NCBI RefSeq assembly: GCF_900108295.1
Contig: NZ_FNWK01000001.1
Location: forward strand, 2,167,001-2,231,000
Direction of reading: 5' to 3'
Origin: Sphingopyxis sp. YR583
GTDB taxonomy: Bacteria; Pseudomonadota; Alphaproteobacteria; Sphingomonadales; Sphingomonadaceae
Length of the DNA stretch: 64,000 nucleotides
The notes under the pieces were generated by a model that was given only the letters and a program-made list of their open reading frames with translations, had not been told where the DNA came from and did not search any database. Positions 9,654-19,367 of the stretch are shown one piece after another (within the stretch, counting starts at the first letter, position 1; each line of letters opens with the position of its first letter). Made by a program: the position numbers and the translations under genes.

Positions 9654-10847
9654 GTGAACTACGAGCGGAAAGTGGATGCGATGGACAGCCTGGCGGGCAC
9701 GCAGAGCTATTATCAGGAAGCCGATGACGGCCGCCGCAAGCGGACGTTTCTGATCGTTGCGCTGGTGCTGATCGCGCTCGCGCTCGCCGCCACCTATTAC
9801 GCTTTCACGCACGGCAAGGGCGCTGCCGACGCCGAAGGGCAGGGCGCCGCGACGATCCCCAATGTCACCGTGGTCATCCCCGGCCGCGTTTCGGTCGAAG
9901 CCGCGATTTCGGCCAACGGCACGATTGCCGCGCGCCGCGAAATGCCGGTCGGCGTCGCGGGCGAGGGCGGGCAGGTCGTTCGTGTGCTCGTCGAGCCCGG
10001 CCAGTGGGTCGGTGCGGGGCAGACACTGGCGGTCATCGACCGTTCGGTGCAGGCGCAGCAGGCGGCAAGCCTTGCGGCATCGATCCGCGTCGCGCAGGCC
10101 GACGCCAATCTGGCGCAGGCCGAACTCGAACGCGCGCAGGCGCTTGTCGGACGCGGATTTATTTCAAAGGCCGACATGGACCGCAAGCGCGCGACGCGCG
10201 ATGCCGCCAATGCCCGCGTCCGCGTCGCGCAGGCGCAATATGGTGAGGCCACGGCCCGCAATGATCGCCTGAACATCGTCGCGCCCGCCGCGGGTCTGGT
10301 GCTGACGCGCCAGGTCGAGCCGGGCCAGATCGTCGGCGCCGGAAGCGGCGTGCTGTTCCGCATGGCGCGCGGCGGCGAAATGGAGATGCTGGCGCAAATG
10401 GCCGAGGCCGATCTGGCCCGCGTCAAGGTCGGCACGCGGGCGACCGTGACGCCGGTCGGCACCGACGCCCGGATCGCCGGGCAGGTCTGGCAGAAGTCGC
10501 CGGTCATCAACATGGATACGCGTCAGGGCACGGTCCGCATCGCGGTTCCCTACAGCGAGGCATTGCGTCCGGGCGGCTTCGCCGACGCGCGCCTGGTCGC
10601 CGGCACGGCCGAAGCGCCGCTGCTTCCCGAAAGCGCGGTACAGAGCAGCCCCGAGGGCAATTTCGTGCTGATCGTCGATGCGAACAACACGATCAAGCGG
10701 CAGCCGGTGAAGGTCGGCACCGTGACCGACAGCGGCGTATCGATCGCGTCGGGCCTGACGGGCACCGAAAAGGTCGTGGCGCTGGCGGGTGCCTTCCTCA
10801 ACCCCGGCGACAAGGTGAAGCCGGTGGTCCAGAAGTCCGCGCAATAA
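9654..10847 (+). CDS. RND efflux periplasmic adaptor (membrane fusion protein)
   Basis: This protein of about 397 residues links an inner-membrane RND pump to an outer-membrane channel. An N-terminal anchor helix lies at about residues 25-45. It is followed by a biotinyl-lipoyl-like half motif (GGQVVRVLVEPGQWVGAGQ), an alpha-hairpin rich in Ala and Gln (about 140-190), the second lipoyl half (IVAPAAGLVLTRQVEPGQIV) and beta-barrel and membrane-proximal domains. I chose GTG 9654 because GGGAGGA at 9641-9647 is well placed; the upstream frame is not protein-like. The pump gene follows 48 bp downstream. No outer-membrane factor gene is present. The substrate is unknown. Confidence 0.92.
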   Translation: MNYERKVDAMDSLAGTQSYYQEADDGRRKRTFLIVALVLIALALAATYYAFTHGKGAADAEGQGAATIPNVTVVIPGRVSVEAAISANGTIAARREMPVGVAGEGGQVVRVLVEPGQWVGAGQTLAVIDRSVQAQQAASLAASIRVAQADANLAQAELERAQALVGRGFISKADMDRKRATRDAANARVRVAQAQYGEATARNDRLNIVAPAAGLVLTRQVEPGQIVGAGSGVLFRMARGGEMEMLAQMAEADLARVKVGTRATVTPVGTDARIAGQVWQKSPVINMDTRQGTVRIAVPYSEALRPGGFADARLVAGTAEAPLLPESAVQSSPEGNFVLIVDANNTIKRQPVKVGTVTDSGVSIASGLTGTEKVVALAGAFLNPGDKVKPVVQKSAQ

Positions 10848-10895
10848 CCGGCCGGACGGCACGCGTAGAATTTTAGTGCACAAGGGCGTTTGATC

Positions 10896-13800
10896 ATGAG
10901 CTTTCGCAACATTTCCGCCTGGTGCATCCGCAATCCGGTGCCGCCGATCGTGATGTTCATCCTCCTGCTTCTTGCAGGGGTGGTCAGCTTCAACCGGATG
11001 GACGTCAACGACAACCCCGACGTCGAATTCCCGATGGTGCAGGTCGTCGTGATCCAGCCCGGTGCGGCGCCGTCCGAACTCGAAACGCAGGTCACCCAGC
11101 GCATCGAGGCCGCGGTGCGCGCGGTCAGCGGCGTGGATGAGCTTTCTTCCTATGTGGGCGAGGGCAACAGCCGCACGATGGTGCAGTTCGCGATCGGAAC
11201 CCCGATCGACCGCGCCTATAACGACGTCAACCAGGCGGTGCAGCAGATCCGCAGCGACCTTCCCGACGGCATTCTCGAGCCGCAGATCGTGCGTGTCGAC
11301 GCCGCGGGTGGACCGATCACCTTTTTCGCGGTCGAAACGTCGGACATGACGCTCGAACAATTGAGCTGGTTCGTCGACAATACGGTCGCCAAGGAGTTGC
11401 TTTCAATCCCGGGCATGGCGAAGGTCAGTCGTTCGGGCGGTGTGAATCGCGAAATTCGCGTCATCCTCGATCCCGCGCGCATGCAAAGCTATGGCCTGAC
11501 GGCAAGCCAGGTGAACCAGCAGCTTCGGCAGGTGAACGTCAACGCCGCGGGCGGGCGCACCGAAATCGCCGGATCGGAACAGGCCGTGCGCGTACTCGGT
11601 AACGCCGACAACGCCTTTCAGCTTGGCGAAACGCGCATCTCGATCGGCAATGGTCGCACGATCCGCCTTGCCGACGTTGCGACGGTGACCGACGGCTATG
11701 CCGAACAGCGTAACCTTGCGAAGATCAACGGCAAGCAGGTGCTCTCCTTCTCGATCGAAAAGGCGAAGGGCTCGTCGGACGTCACGATCCAGGACGAGAC
11801 GATGAAGAAGCTCGCCGAGATCAAGAAGGCGAACCCGCAGGTCGAATTCAAGATCCTCTTCACGCGCACCGAATATACGAAGGAGCAATATCGCAGCTCG
11901 ATGCTCGCGATGATCGAGGGCGCGGTGCTCGCAGTCGTCGTCGTCTTCCTGTTCCTGCGCGACTGGCGCGCGACGCTGATCAGCGCGCTCGCAATCCCGC
12001 TGTCGGCGATCCCGACCTTCTGGTTCATGGACATGATGGGCTTTTCGCTGAACAGCCTGTCGCTGCTCGCATTGAGCCTTGTCGCGGGGGTGCTCGTCGA
12101 CGATGCGATCGTGGAGATCGAGAATATCGTCCGGCACATGCGCATGGGCAAGACCGCCTATCAGGCGTCGATCGACGCCGCCGACGAAATCGGCCTTGCG
12201 GTCGTCGCGACGACGATGTCGATCGTCGCGGTCTTCCTGCCAGTCGCGCTGATGCCGGGGGTGTCGGGACAGTTCTTCATCCAGTTCGGCCTGACCGTCG
12301 TGTTCGCGGTGCTTGTCAGCCTTGCCGTCGCACGCATGATCACGCCGATGATCGCGGCCTATTTCCTGTCGGCACAGGGTGAGCAGGACCATGCTTCGGG
12401 GCCGTGGGTCGATCGTTACGAGCGCCTGCTTGCGTGGACGCTCGACAACAGCAAGCATCAGGCGGTGCGCGCGCGTTATCAGGCGCACCCGACGAAACTG
12501 GCCTATCTCGCGGTGCCGCTGATCCTCGCCGGTCTCTCGGTCATTTATGCGATCTACGCCTATTTTCAGCCGGTGCCGATCGGGCAGGACAAGCCCAACA
12601 CGGCGATGTATTTCCTGCTGAAGACGCCGGTCGACGCGATCCTCACTTACTTGGGGGTGGCGTTGCTCGCCATCGTGCTCGGAGCGCTTGCCTGGCTGAT
12701 CGGGGTGCGCGGAGCGGGGTTCACCAACTGGGCGAAGTTCATGGTTCAGCGCGTATGGGCGCGCCTGTTCGACCATCGCGTCTGGATCGTCGGGATCGGC
12801 GCCGCATCGCTTGCGATGAGCGTCATCCTGCTGATGGTCCTGCCGCAGCAGTTCCAGCCGACGATCAACAGCGATTATAGTCAGATACGCTACGAACTGC
12901 CGCCGGGATCGACGCTGGCGCAGAGCGAGCATATCTCGAACCAGATCAGCGCGATCCTGTCGAAAGACAAGAATGTCGAAAATGCCTTTTACGAGGTCAA
13001 TGTCGGCGACGGCGGCGTCTACATCACGCTGAAGAAAAAGCGTGAGATCAAGAGCGTCGATTGGGAACGCAGCCTGCAGTCGCAACTGGCGGCGATCCCC
13101 GACGCGCGCGTCAATTTCCAGAGCCAGTCGGGCGGTTTCTCGGGCCGCGACATCACTTTCGTCATCGGCGGTGACGATCCGGTCGCGCTCGAAAAGCACG
13201 CGCGCCTGATCGTGTCGCAGATGGAAAAGCTCAAGGAACTGCGCGGCTCACGAATCGAGGGCGACATTCCGCGTCCCGAGATCATCGTGACCCCGCGGCT
13301 CGACCTTGCCGCCGAACTCGGCGTGACGACCTCGGCGCTCAGCCAGACGATCCGTATCGCGACGCTGGGTGACATCGATCAGAATGCGGCGAAATTCTCG
13401 CTGTCCGATCGTCAGATCCCGATCCGCGTGCTGCTGTCCGAAGATTCGCGCCGCGCGCTCGCCACGATCGAAAATCTGCCGGTGCCGACCGCTAGCGGAA
13501 CGACCGTGCCGCTGAAGTCGGTGGCGACGATCGGTTTCGGCGCCGGGCCGACCGAACTGCGCCGCTATAACCAGACGCGGCGTATCGTGATCGGCGCCGA
13601 CCTCGCGCCGGGTCTGGTCACGGGCGAGGCGCAGAAAAAGATCGATGCGCTGCCTGCGGTCAAGACGATGCCGCAGGGTGTCCGCAAGGTCATCCAGGGC
13701 GACGCCAAGTGGCAGGCCGAACTGATCATGAACTTCATGATCGCGGTCGTGTCGGGCCTGCTCCTCGTCTTCTCGACGCTGGTGCTGCTCTATCGCCGCT

Positions 13801-14312
13801 TCCTGTCGCCGCTGGTCAACATGTCCTCGTTGCTGCTCGCGCCCTTAGGCGGTCTGCTCGGGCTGTGGATCACCGGCATGGAAATCTCGATGCCAGTCTA
13901 TATCGGCCTGTTGATGCTGCTCGGAATCGTCGCCAAAAACTCGATCCTGCTCGTCGATTTCGCGATCGAAGAGATGGATCATGGCGTCGAAAAGCGCGCC
14001 GCCTTGCTCGACGCCGGACGCAAGCGCGCGCAGCCGATCGTGATGACGACGGTCGCGATGGTCGCTGGCATGGTGCCGACTGCGCTCTCGCTCTCGGGCG
14101 ACGGTGCATGGCGCGCGCCGATGGGCGTCGTCGTGATCGGCGGCCTGATCCTGTCGACGCTGCTGACGCTGGTGATCGTGCCCGCGGGCTTCAGCCTTGC
14201 CGACAGCATCGAAAAGCGCCTCGGCCGCTTCTTCTCGAGCAACCTGCTCACCTACAAGAAGGGCGACGATACCAAGCCGCACGGCGCGCCATCGCCCGAA
14301 CCGGCGGAGTAA
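10896..14312 (+). CDS. RND-family efflux permease with enlarged central loop
   Basis: This inner-membrane proton-driven pump of about 1,138 residues belongs to the AcrB/MexB superfamily. The start MSFRNISAWCIRNPV and first helix are typical. The TM4 region GVLVDDAIVEIENIVRHM holds the paired Asp residues for proton relay, and the second half repeats the fold (GIVAKNSILLVDFAIEEM). It is about 100 residues longer than the usual 1,030-1,050. The excess lies between the two halves (about residues 505-625) and contains two extra hydrophobic stretches, LAYLAVPLILAGLSVIYAIY and ILTYLGVALLAIVLGALAWL. It forms an operon with the adaptor gene upstream. Confidence 0.93.
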   Translation: MSFRNISAWCIRNPVPPIVMFILLLLAGVVSFNRMDVNDNPDVEFPMVQVVVIQPGAAPSELETQVTQRIEAAVRAVSGVDELSSYVGEGNSRTMVQFAIGTPIDRAYNDVNQAVQQIRSDLPDGILEPQIVRVDAAGGPITFFAVETSDMTLEQLSWFVDNTVAKELLSIPGMAKVSRSGGVNREIRVILDPARMQSYGLTASQVNQQLRQVNVNAAGGRTEIAGSEQAVRVLGNADNAFQLGETRISIGNGRTIRLADVATVTDGYAEQRNLAKINGKQVLSFSIEKAKGSSDVTIQDETMKKLAEIKKANPQVEFKILFTRTEYTKEQYRSSMLAMIEGAVLAVVVVFLFLRDWRATLISALAIPLSAIPTFWFMDMMGFSLNSLSLLALSLVAGVLVDDAIVEIENIVRHMRMGKTAYQASIDAADEIGLAVVATTMSIVAVFLPVALMPGVSGQFFIQFGLTVVFAVLVSLAVARMITPMIAAYFLSAQGEQDHASGPWVDRYERLLAWTLDNSKHQAVRARYQAHPTKLAYLAVPLILAGLSVIYAIYAYFQPVPIGQDKPNTAMYFLLKTPVDAILTYLGVALLAIVLGALAWLIGVRGAGFTNWAKFMVQRVWARLFDHRVWIVGIGAASLAMSVILLMVLPQQFQPTINSDYSQIRYELPPGSTLAQSEHISNQISAILSKDKNVENAFYEVNVGDGGVYITLKKKREIKSVDWERSLQSQLAAIPDARVNFQSQSGGFSGRDITFVIGGDDPVALEKHARLIVSQMEKLKELRGSRIEGDIPRPEIIVTPRLDLAAELGVTTSALSQTIRIATLGDIDQNAAKFSLSDRQIPIRVLLSEDSRRALATIENLPVPTASGTTVPLKSVATIGFGAGPTELRRYNQTRRIVIGADLAPGLVTGEAQKKIDALPAVKTMPQGVRKVIQGDAKWQAELIMNFMIAVVSGLLLVFSTLVLLYRRFLSPLVNMSSLLLAPLGGLLGLWITGMEISMPVYIGLLMLLGIVAKNSILLVDFAIEEMDHGVEKRAALLDAGRKRAQPIVMTTVAMVAGMVPTALSLSGDGAWRAPMGVVVIGGLILSTLLTLVIVPAGFSLADSIEKRLGRFFSSNLLTYKKGDDTKPHGAPSPEPAE

Positions 14313-14382
14313 GGGGGATCGGCCGGCGCGGTAAGCCACTGCGCCGGTTGCAACCTTTGCTGCATTTCGCCATTTGGTTTTT

Positions 14383-15648
14383 ATGACCGACCACACGCTC
14401 TCCCGGCCGATTGGCGTCGCCATTCCGGCGCGGGGATCGAATATCCGCGTCGTTGCGACGGGTTTGCTCGTCGTCATGGCGTTCGTCTTCATTGGCGCCA
14501 AATATTTTCAGGACGTCCACCCCGCGATCGGCTTCGTCCGCGCCTTCGCCGAGGCGGCGATGGTCGGCGGGCTTGCCGACTGGTTCGCGGTCACCGCGCT
14601 GTTCCGTCATCCGATGGGCTTGCCGATCCCGCACACCGCCATCGTGCCGCGCAACAAGAACCGCATCGGCGACACGCTCGCGCGCTTCCTGCTCACCAAT
14701 TTCCTGTTGCCGCGCCTGATCGCGCGCAAGATGCAGACGGTCGATGTCGCGGGCGCGGTCGGCAAATTCCTGTCCGAACCGGGCGAGGGCGGCGGGCGGC
14801 TCCGGCTCGGCGCATCGCGCATCATCGCCGACGGGCTCGGCGCGCTCGATCAGCAGCGGCTCGGCGGGATGGTCAAATCGGCGATCGCCGATCGGCTGCG
14901 CGAACTCGACGTCGCGCCACTGCTTGGGCAGGCATTGCAGGCGGCGCTGGCGGAGGGGCGGCACCAGCCGCTGCTCGACGCGATGGTCAAATGGGGATCG
15001 AAGACGCTCGAACTCAACGAGCATCTGATCCACCAGATGGTGCACGACAATTCGAACGCGATCGTGCGTTTTACCGGGCTTGACGAAAGCATCTCGAACC
15101 GCATCGTCGCGGGCCTCTCGAAACTACTCAGCGAGATGGCGGTCGACGAGACGCACCCGCTGCGCATCCGCGTCGAGGAAGGTCTCGCCAAGATGGCGCT
15201 GGACCTGCAGCACGACCCCGAGGTGAAGGTGAAGGTCGCAAAGGTTCGCGACGAGTTGCTTGAGAACAAGGCGGTCAAGCGCTGGCTCGACGGCCTGTGG
15301 GAACAGGGGCGCACCGCGCTGCTCAAGGCCGCGCGCAATCCCGACACGATGCTTGCGGGGCGGATCGGCGAGCTCGTCACGCAGTTCGGCGCGATGCTGG
15401 GCGAAGATGCCGGGATCAAACGCACGCTCAACCGCTACGCGCGCCGCGCCGTGGTCGGCATGGTCGACAGCTATGGCGAAACCGCGCTCAAGCTGGTGTC
15501 CGACACGATCCGCAGCTGGGACGCGAAGACGATCACCGACCGGCTCGAAAATGCCGTCGGCGACGATTTGCAATATATCCGCATCAACGGCACGTTGGTG
15601 GGCGGTCTCGTCGGCGTGCTGATCCACACCGTCGACGTGCTGCTCTAG
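14383..15648 (+). CDS. DUF445 family protein
   Basis: This protein of about 421 residues has a membrane helix near residues 25-45 (VVATGLLVVMAFVFIGAKYF) and another at the extreme C-terminus (GTLVGGLVGVLIHTVDVLL). Between them is a long, mostly helical region with the family signature AFAEAAMVGGLADWFAVTALFRHPMGLPIPHTAIVP. This matches DUF445 (YjiN-like) proteins, whose role is unknown. ATG 14383 was chosen over TTG 14374. It is co-directional with the efflux genes 70 bp upstream. Confidence 0.88.
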   Translation: MTDHTLSRPIGVAIPARGSNIRVVATGLLVVMAFVFIGAKYFQDVHPAIGFVRAFAEAAMVGGLADWFAVTALFRHPMGLPIPHTAIVPRNKNRIGDTLARFLLTNFLLPRLIARKMQTVDVAGAVGKFLSEPGEGGGRLRLGASRIIADGLGALDQQRLGGMVKSAIADRLRELDVAPLLGQALQAALAEGRHQPLLDAMVKWGSKTLELNEHLIHQMVHDNSNAIVRFTGLDESISNRIVAGLSKLLSEMAVDETHPLRIRVEEGLAKMALDLQHDPEVKVKVAKVRDELLENKAVKRWLDGLWEQGRTALLKAARNPDTMLAGRIGELVTQFGAMLGEDAGIKRTLNRYARRAVVGMVDSYGETALKLVSDTIRSWDAKTITDRLENAVGDDLQYIRINGTLVGGLVGVLIHTVDVLL

Positions 15649-16436
15649 GCGCTCGCTGCCAGCCCTTCGCGAAACGTCGGATAACGCGGCGTCCAGTCCA
15701 GCAGCCGCTTCGCCTTGCCATTCGCCACGCGGCGGTTCTCGGCATAGAAAGCGCGCGCTGCGGGGGACAGCCCGGCTTCGTCGAGGGTCTGTAGCGGCGG
15801 CAGCGGTGATCTGGCCATCGCGCAACCCCATTCGACGAGGCGGTTCTGGTGACAGGGTTCGTCGTCGGCGAGGTTGTAGATCCCCGCCGGGCGGCGGAAC
15901 GACGCCATGACGCCGCTTGCGATATCGTCAATGTGGATACGGCTGAACACCTGTCCGGGCAGGTCGATGCGATGCGCCCGCCCTTGCGCGATGCGATCGA
16001 GGATCGAGCGGCCGGGGCCATAGATGCCGGGAAGGCGAAATATGCGCATGTCGCTGCGCAGGCCCTGCCACGCCGCGTCGGCCGCATTGCGATCCGCGCG
16101 GCGGCCCTTGACCGGCGCGCTTTCGTCGACCCATGCGCCGCGCGTGTCGCCATAGACGCCGGTCGAGGAGAGATAGCCCGTCCAGATCGACGCGGACAGC
16201 GCGATAGCCTCGCCATAACGGGCGAGAACGGGATCGACACCATCGACGGGCGGCACCGACGACAAAATATGTGTCGCCTCGCGCATCGCTGTCCGCACGG
16301 CGATCTCGTTGTCGAACGCGATGCTGTCCCCCCGTCCGTCGCGCGTCGTTCCCGCCACCTCCCAGCCACGCGCGCGCAGCCGCCCGGCAAGTTGGCTCGC
16401 GGCATAACCCATCCCGAAAATCAGCATCTGTCCCAT
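15645..16436 (-). CDS. NAD-dependent epimerase/dehydratase-like SDR protein
   Basis: This 263-residue Rossmann-fold protein has a variant dinucleotide motif near the start (LIFGMGYAASQLAGRL), resembling the YeeZ-type extended SDR group. STGVYGDTRGAWVDE contains the active-site-region Tyr, and later FRLPGIYGPGRSILDRI and HIDDIASGV are extended-SDR hallmarks. The Lys of the usual YxxxK is not evident, so catalysis may differ or be absent. It ends 4 bp inside the DUF445 stop region (convergent overlap) and is divergent from pepN. The substrate is unknown. Confidence 0.8.
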   Translation of the reverse strand: MGQMLIFGMGYAASQLAGRLRARGWEVAGTTRDGRGDSIAFDNEIAVRTAMREATHILSSVPPVDGVDPVLARYGEAIALSASIWTGYLSSTGVYGDTRGAWVDESAPVKGRRADRNAADAAWQGLRSDMRIFRLPGIYGPGRSILDRIAQGRAHRIDLPGQVFSRIHIDDIASGVMASFRRPAGIYNLADDEPCHQNRLVEWGCAMARSPLPPLQTLDEAGLSPAARAFYAENRRVANGKAKRLLDWTPRYPTFREGLAASA

Positions 16437-16482
16437 CGCGCGCCTTATTGCGCGTGTGCGCCGCGATGCCTAGATCGATTGA

Positions 16483-19074
16483 ATGACCGACGCCTCCTCC
16501 ACGCCCGCTATCCCCGTCACCATCTATCGCAGCGACTATCGCGCGCCCGAATGGTCGATCCCCGACATCGCGCTCGATTTTGCGCTCGGGATCAACGCGA
16601 CGAAGGTGCGCTCCGCCTTGTCGGTCATCCGCGACGCCGATGCGCCGGCGCCGCTGCTGCTGCGCGGCGACGGGCTGGCCCCGGCGGCGGTGCGCGTCGA
16701 CGGCGAGGTCTGGAACGACTGGCGAATGGACGGCAGCGACCTGATCGTCGATCTGGGCGAACGCACCGCGGCGATGGTCGAGGTCGATACGGTCATCGAC
16801 CCCGCCTCGAATACCCAGCTCTCCGGGCTTTATGCGTCGGGCGGCTTGCTCTGCACGCAGTGCGAGGCCGAGGGTTTTCGCCGTATCACCTTCCATCCTG
16901 ACCGGCCTGACGTGCTCAGCCGCTACAAGGTGCGGATGCAGGGCGACAAGACGGCGTTCCCGATCCTGCTGTCGAACGGCAATTGCATCGAACAGGGCGA
17001 AGAGGGGAGCGATCATTGGGCGCTGTGGGAAGATCCGTGGCCCAAGCCTTCCTATCTGTTCGCGCTCGTCGCCGGCGAACTGGTCGTCAACAGCGACAGC
17101 TTCACGACGATGTCGGGGCGCGAGGTCGAACTTGGCATCTGGGTGCGCCGCGGCGATCAGGATCGCACCGGCCACGCGATGCAGGCGCTCAAGGACAGCA
17201 TGAAATGGGACGAGGAGGTCTATGGCCGCGAATATGACCTCGACCTGTTCAACATCGTCGCGGTCAGCGATTTCAACATGGGGGCGATGGAGAACAAGGG
17301 GCTGAACATCTTCAACACCCGCTATATTCTCGCCGATCCCGACACCGCGACCGACGTCGACTATGACGGGGTCGAGGGTGTCGTTGCGCATGAATATTTC
17401 CACAACTGGTCGGGCAACCGCGTCACCTGCCGCGACTGGTTCCAGCTCTCGCTGAAGGAAGGCTTCACCGTCTTTCGCGACCAGAATTTCTCCGCCGACA
17501 TGGGATCGCCGCCGGTCAAGCGGATCGAAGATGTCCGCCTGCTCCGTGCCGCGCAATTCCCCGAGGATGCGGGGCCGCTCGCGCATCCGATCCGTCCCGA
17601 TAGCTTTCAGGAAATCTCGAACTTCTACACCGCGACCATCTATAACAAGGGTGCAGAGATCATCCGCATGATGGCGACGATGGTCGGCCCCGAACGCTTC
17701 CGCAAAGGCACCGATCTCTATTTCGATCGCCACGACGGCGAAGCCGCGACGTGCGAGGATTTCGTCCGCGCGATCGAGGAAGGCGCGGGCATCGGCCTTG
17801 CGCAATTCCGTCGCTGGTACGAGCAGGCGGGAACGCCGCGGCTCAAGCTGTCGCTGACCGAAGAAGCCGGTCACTGGTCGCTCGATATCGTGCAGACGGT
17901 GCCGCCAACGCCGGGTCAGCCAGAGAAGCTGCCGATGATGATGCCGCTACGCCTCGCGGCTTTTGCCATGGACGGCAGCGGCGCCGCGCTCGCCGACACG
18001 CTCGTCACGGTGACCGGGTCGACACAGCGCGTCGCGCTCGGCAACTTCACTGCGCGTCCGGCACTATCGGTCAACCGTGGTTTCTCCGCGCCGATCATCG
18101 TCGATTTCGAGCGCGGCCCAGGCGAACTCGCGTGGCTGGCGGCGCATGACGATGACCCGTTCGCGCGCTACGAGGCATTGCAGCAATTGATGCTCGACAC
18201 GCTTGTTGCATCGGTATCGGGCAAGACCGGCGATGATCGGGCCGTGATCGACGCGGTGGGTCAAACGCTTGCCAGTGCGGCAAACGATCCGGCGTTCGTT
18301 GCCGAAGCAGTGCTGCTGCCCAGCGAAGCCTTTATCGGCGACCAGATGGTCACCGTCGACCCCGACGCGATCCGCCGCGAGCGACTGGCGTTGCAGGCCG
18401 CGATCGGCAGCGCGCTCGAAAGTGAATGGCGCACGATCCTCGCGGGCAAGGCGCCGCCCGCGACCGACCTGTCGCGCAAGGCCAAGGGCGGTCGCCGCCT
18501 GCGCGGTGTCGCGCTCGCCTATCTTTCGGCGACCGGGGCAGAGGACGCATCCGCGCTCGCCTTCCGCATCTTCTCCGAAGCCGATGGCATGACCGAACGG
18601 CAGGCAGCGCTGGCGACGCTCGCACATGGCGACAGCGACGAGCGCGCCCACGCGCTCGACATCTTCTATCAACGTTATCGCGACAATCCGCTCGTGCTCG
18701 ACAAATGGTTCCAGGTGCAGGCGTGGTCGCTGCGTCCCGATACGGTCGACGCGGTGAGGGACCTTGCGAACCACCCCGATTTCACGCTGGCGAACCCCAA
18801 CCGCGTGCGCTCGCTCTACGGTGCATTGACGGGCAATCAGGCGGCATTCCATCAGGCTGATGGCGCGGGGTACAGGCTGATTGCCGATCTGGTCATCGCG
18901 CTCGACCCGAAGAACCCGCAGACCGCGGCAAAGATGATCCCGCCGCTCGGCCGCTGGAAACGTTTCGATGACGCGCGCCAGGCGCTGATGCGCGCCGAAC
19001 TGGAGCGCATTCTCGCACAACCGGGGCTGTCGCGTGACGTCACCGAGCAGGCGTCGAAAAGCCTTCTGGGGTGA
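16483..19074 (+). CDS. pepN: Aminopeptidase N (M1 family)
   Basis: This 863-residue zinc aminopeptidase removes N-terminal residues from peptides, probably in the cytoplasm as no signal peptide is seen. The exopeptidase motif GAMENKG is at about 267-273. The zinc motif HEYFHNWSGN starts at 303, with the third ligand Glu in SLKEGFTVFRDQ. The length and the C-terminal helical domain (pepN-type, ending SRDVTEQASKSLLG) match the E. coli PepN subfamily. It starts 47 bp from the divergent SDR gene, so the two promoters share a short region. Confidence 0.96.
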   Translation: MTDASSTPAIPVTIYRSDYRAPEWSIPDIALDFALGINATKVRSALSVIRDADAPAPLLLRGDGLAPAAVRVDGEVWNDWRMDGSDLIVDLGERTAAMVEVDTVIDPASNTQLSGLYASGGLLCTQCEAEGFRRITFHPDRPDVLSRYKVRMQGDKTAFPILLSNGNCIEQGEEGSDHWALWEDPWPKPSYLFALVAGELVVNSDSFTTMSGREVELGIWVRRGDQDRTGHAMQALKDSMKWDEEVYGREYDLDLFNIVAVSDFNMGAMENKGLNIFNTRYILADPDTATDVDYDGVEGVVAHEYFHNWSGNRVTCRDWFQLSLKEGFTVFRDQNFSADMGSPPVKRIEDVRLLRAAQFPEDAGPLAHPIRPDSFQEISNFYTATIYNKGAEIIRMMATMVGPERFRKGTDLYFDRHDGEAATCEDFVRAIEEGAGIGLAQFRRWYEQAGTPRLKLSLTEEAGHWSLDIVQTVPPTPGQPEKLPMMMPLRLAAFAMDGSGAALADTLVTVTGSTQRVALGNFTARPALSVNRGFSAPIIVDFERGPGELAWLAAHDDDPFARYEALQQLMLDTLVASVSGKTGDDRAVIDAVGQTLASAANDPAFVAEAVLLPSEAFIGDQMVTVDPDAIRRERLALQAAIGSALESEWRTILAGKAPPATDLSRKAKGGRRLRGVALAYLSATGAEDASALAFRIFSEADGMTERQAALATLAHGDSDERAHALDIFYQRYRDNPLVLDKWFQVQAWSLRPDTVDAVRDLANHPDFTLANPNRVRSLYGALTGNQAAFHQADGAGYRLIADLVIALDPKNPQTAAKMIPPLGRWKRFDDARQALMRAELERILAQPGLSRDVTEQASKSLLG

Positions 19075-19107
19075 CGGCTGCTTAGGGGTGGGGCAGCGAA
19101 CGTTCGC

Positions 19108-19186
19108 TCTTCCGGCATCCCGGGCTTGACCCGGGATCCACAGTGGCGCTGGAAATCATGGACCCCGGATCAAGTCCGGGGTGACG
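19108..19186. repeat. Intergenic inverted-repeat element (REP-like)
   Basis: Two short palindromic units lie just after pepN: a CCCGGGCTTGACCCGGGA unit near 19118-19135 and CCCCGGATCAAGTCCGGGG near 19162-19180. This CCGG-TTGA-CCGG form is common between genes in alphaproteobacteria. It can form a stable stem in the transcript and may act in 3' end stability. No coding content. Confidence 0.65.
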
Positions 19187-19197
19187 GGAGTGCCTTA

Positions 19198-19330
19198 TCC
19201 TCCCTGTCGCGCAGCGATGGGGAGGGGGACCGCCGCCGCAGGCGGTGGTGGAGGGGCCGCAACGGCGCGTCATTACCCCTCCGTCAGCGCTCCGCGCTGC
19301 CACCTCCCCATGGCTACGCCACAGGGAGGA
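19198..19330. repeat. 133-bp palindromic intergenic element
   Basis: The element is bounded by TCCTCCCTGT (19198-19207) and its exact complement ACAGGGAGGA (19321-19330). Further internal complementary blocks are GGGGAGGGGGA / CCACCTCCCC and GGTGGAGGGG / CCCCTCCGTC. It resembles non-autonomous, MITE-like intergenic repeats of sphingomonads. It lies between convergent genes (pepN and the acyl-CoA ligase). Confidence 0.65.
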
Positions 19331-19367
19331 TTAACGTCTGCAATCGGTCGTTAGCCGACAGTTCGCC

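Noticed and set aside
11403..13199. 598-codon minus-strand frame under the RND pump
   Set aside because: Arg/Asp/His-rich, no recognisable domain, wholly inside a well-supported gene; a GC-driven shadow.
15928..17874. 648-codon minus-strand frame across the SDR and pepN region
   Set aside because: It is antisense to pepN, whose zinc and GAMEN motifs are intact on the + strand, and runs out of frame with the SDR gene; no family signal.
19118..19330. CRISPR-like array
   Set aside because: The repeats are palindromic and not regularly spaced with unique spacers; they are intergenic inverted elements. The regular 363-bp and 273-bp arrays are protein-coding.
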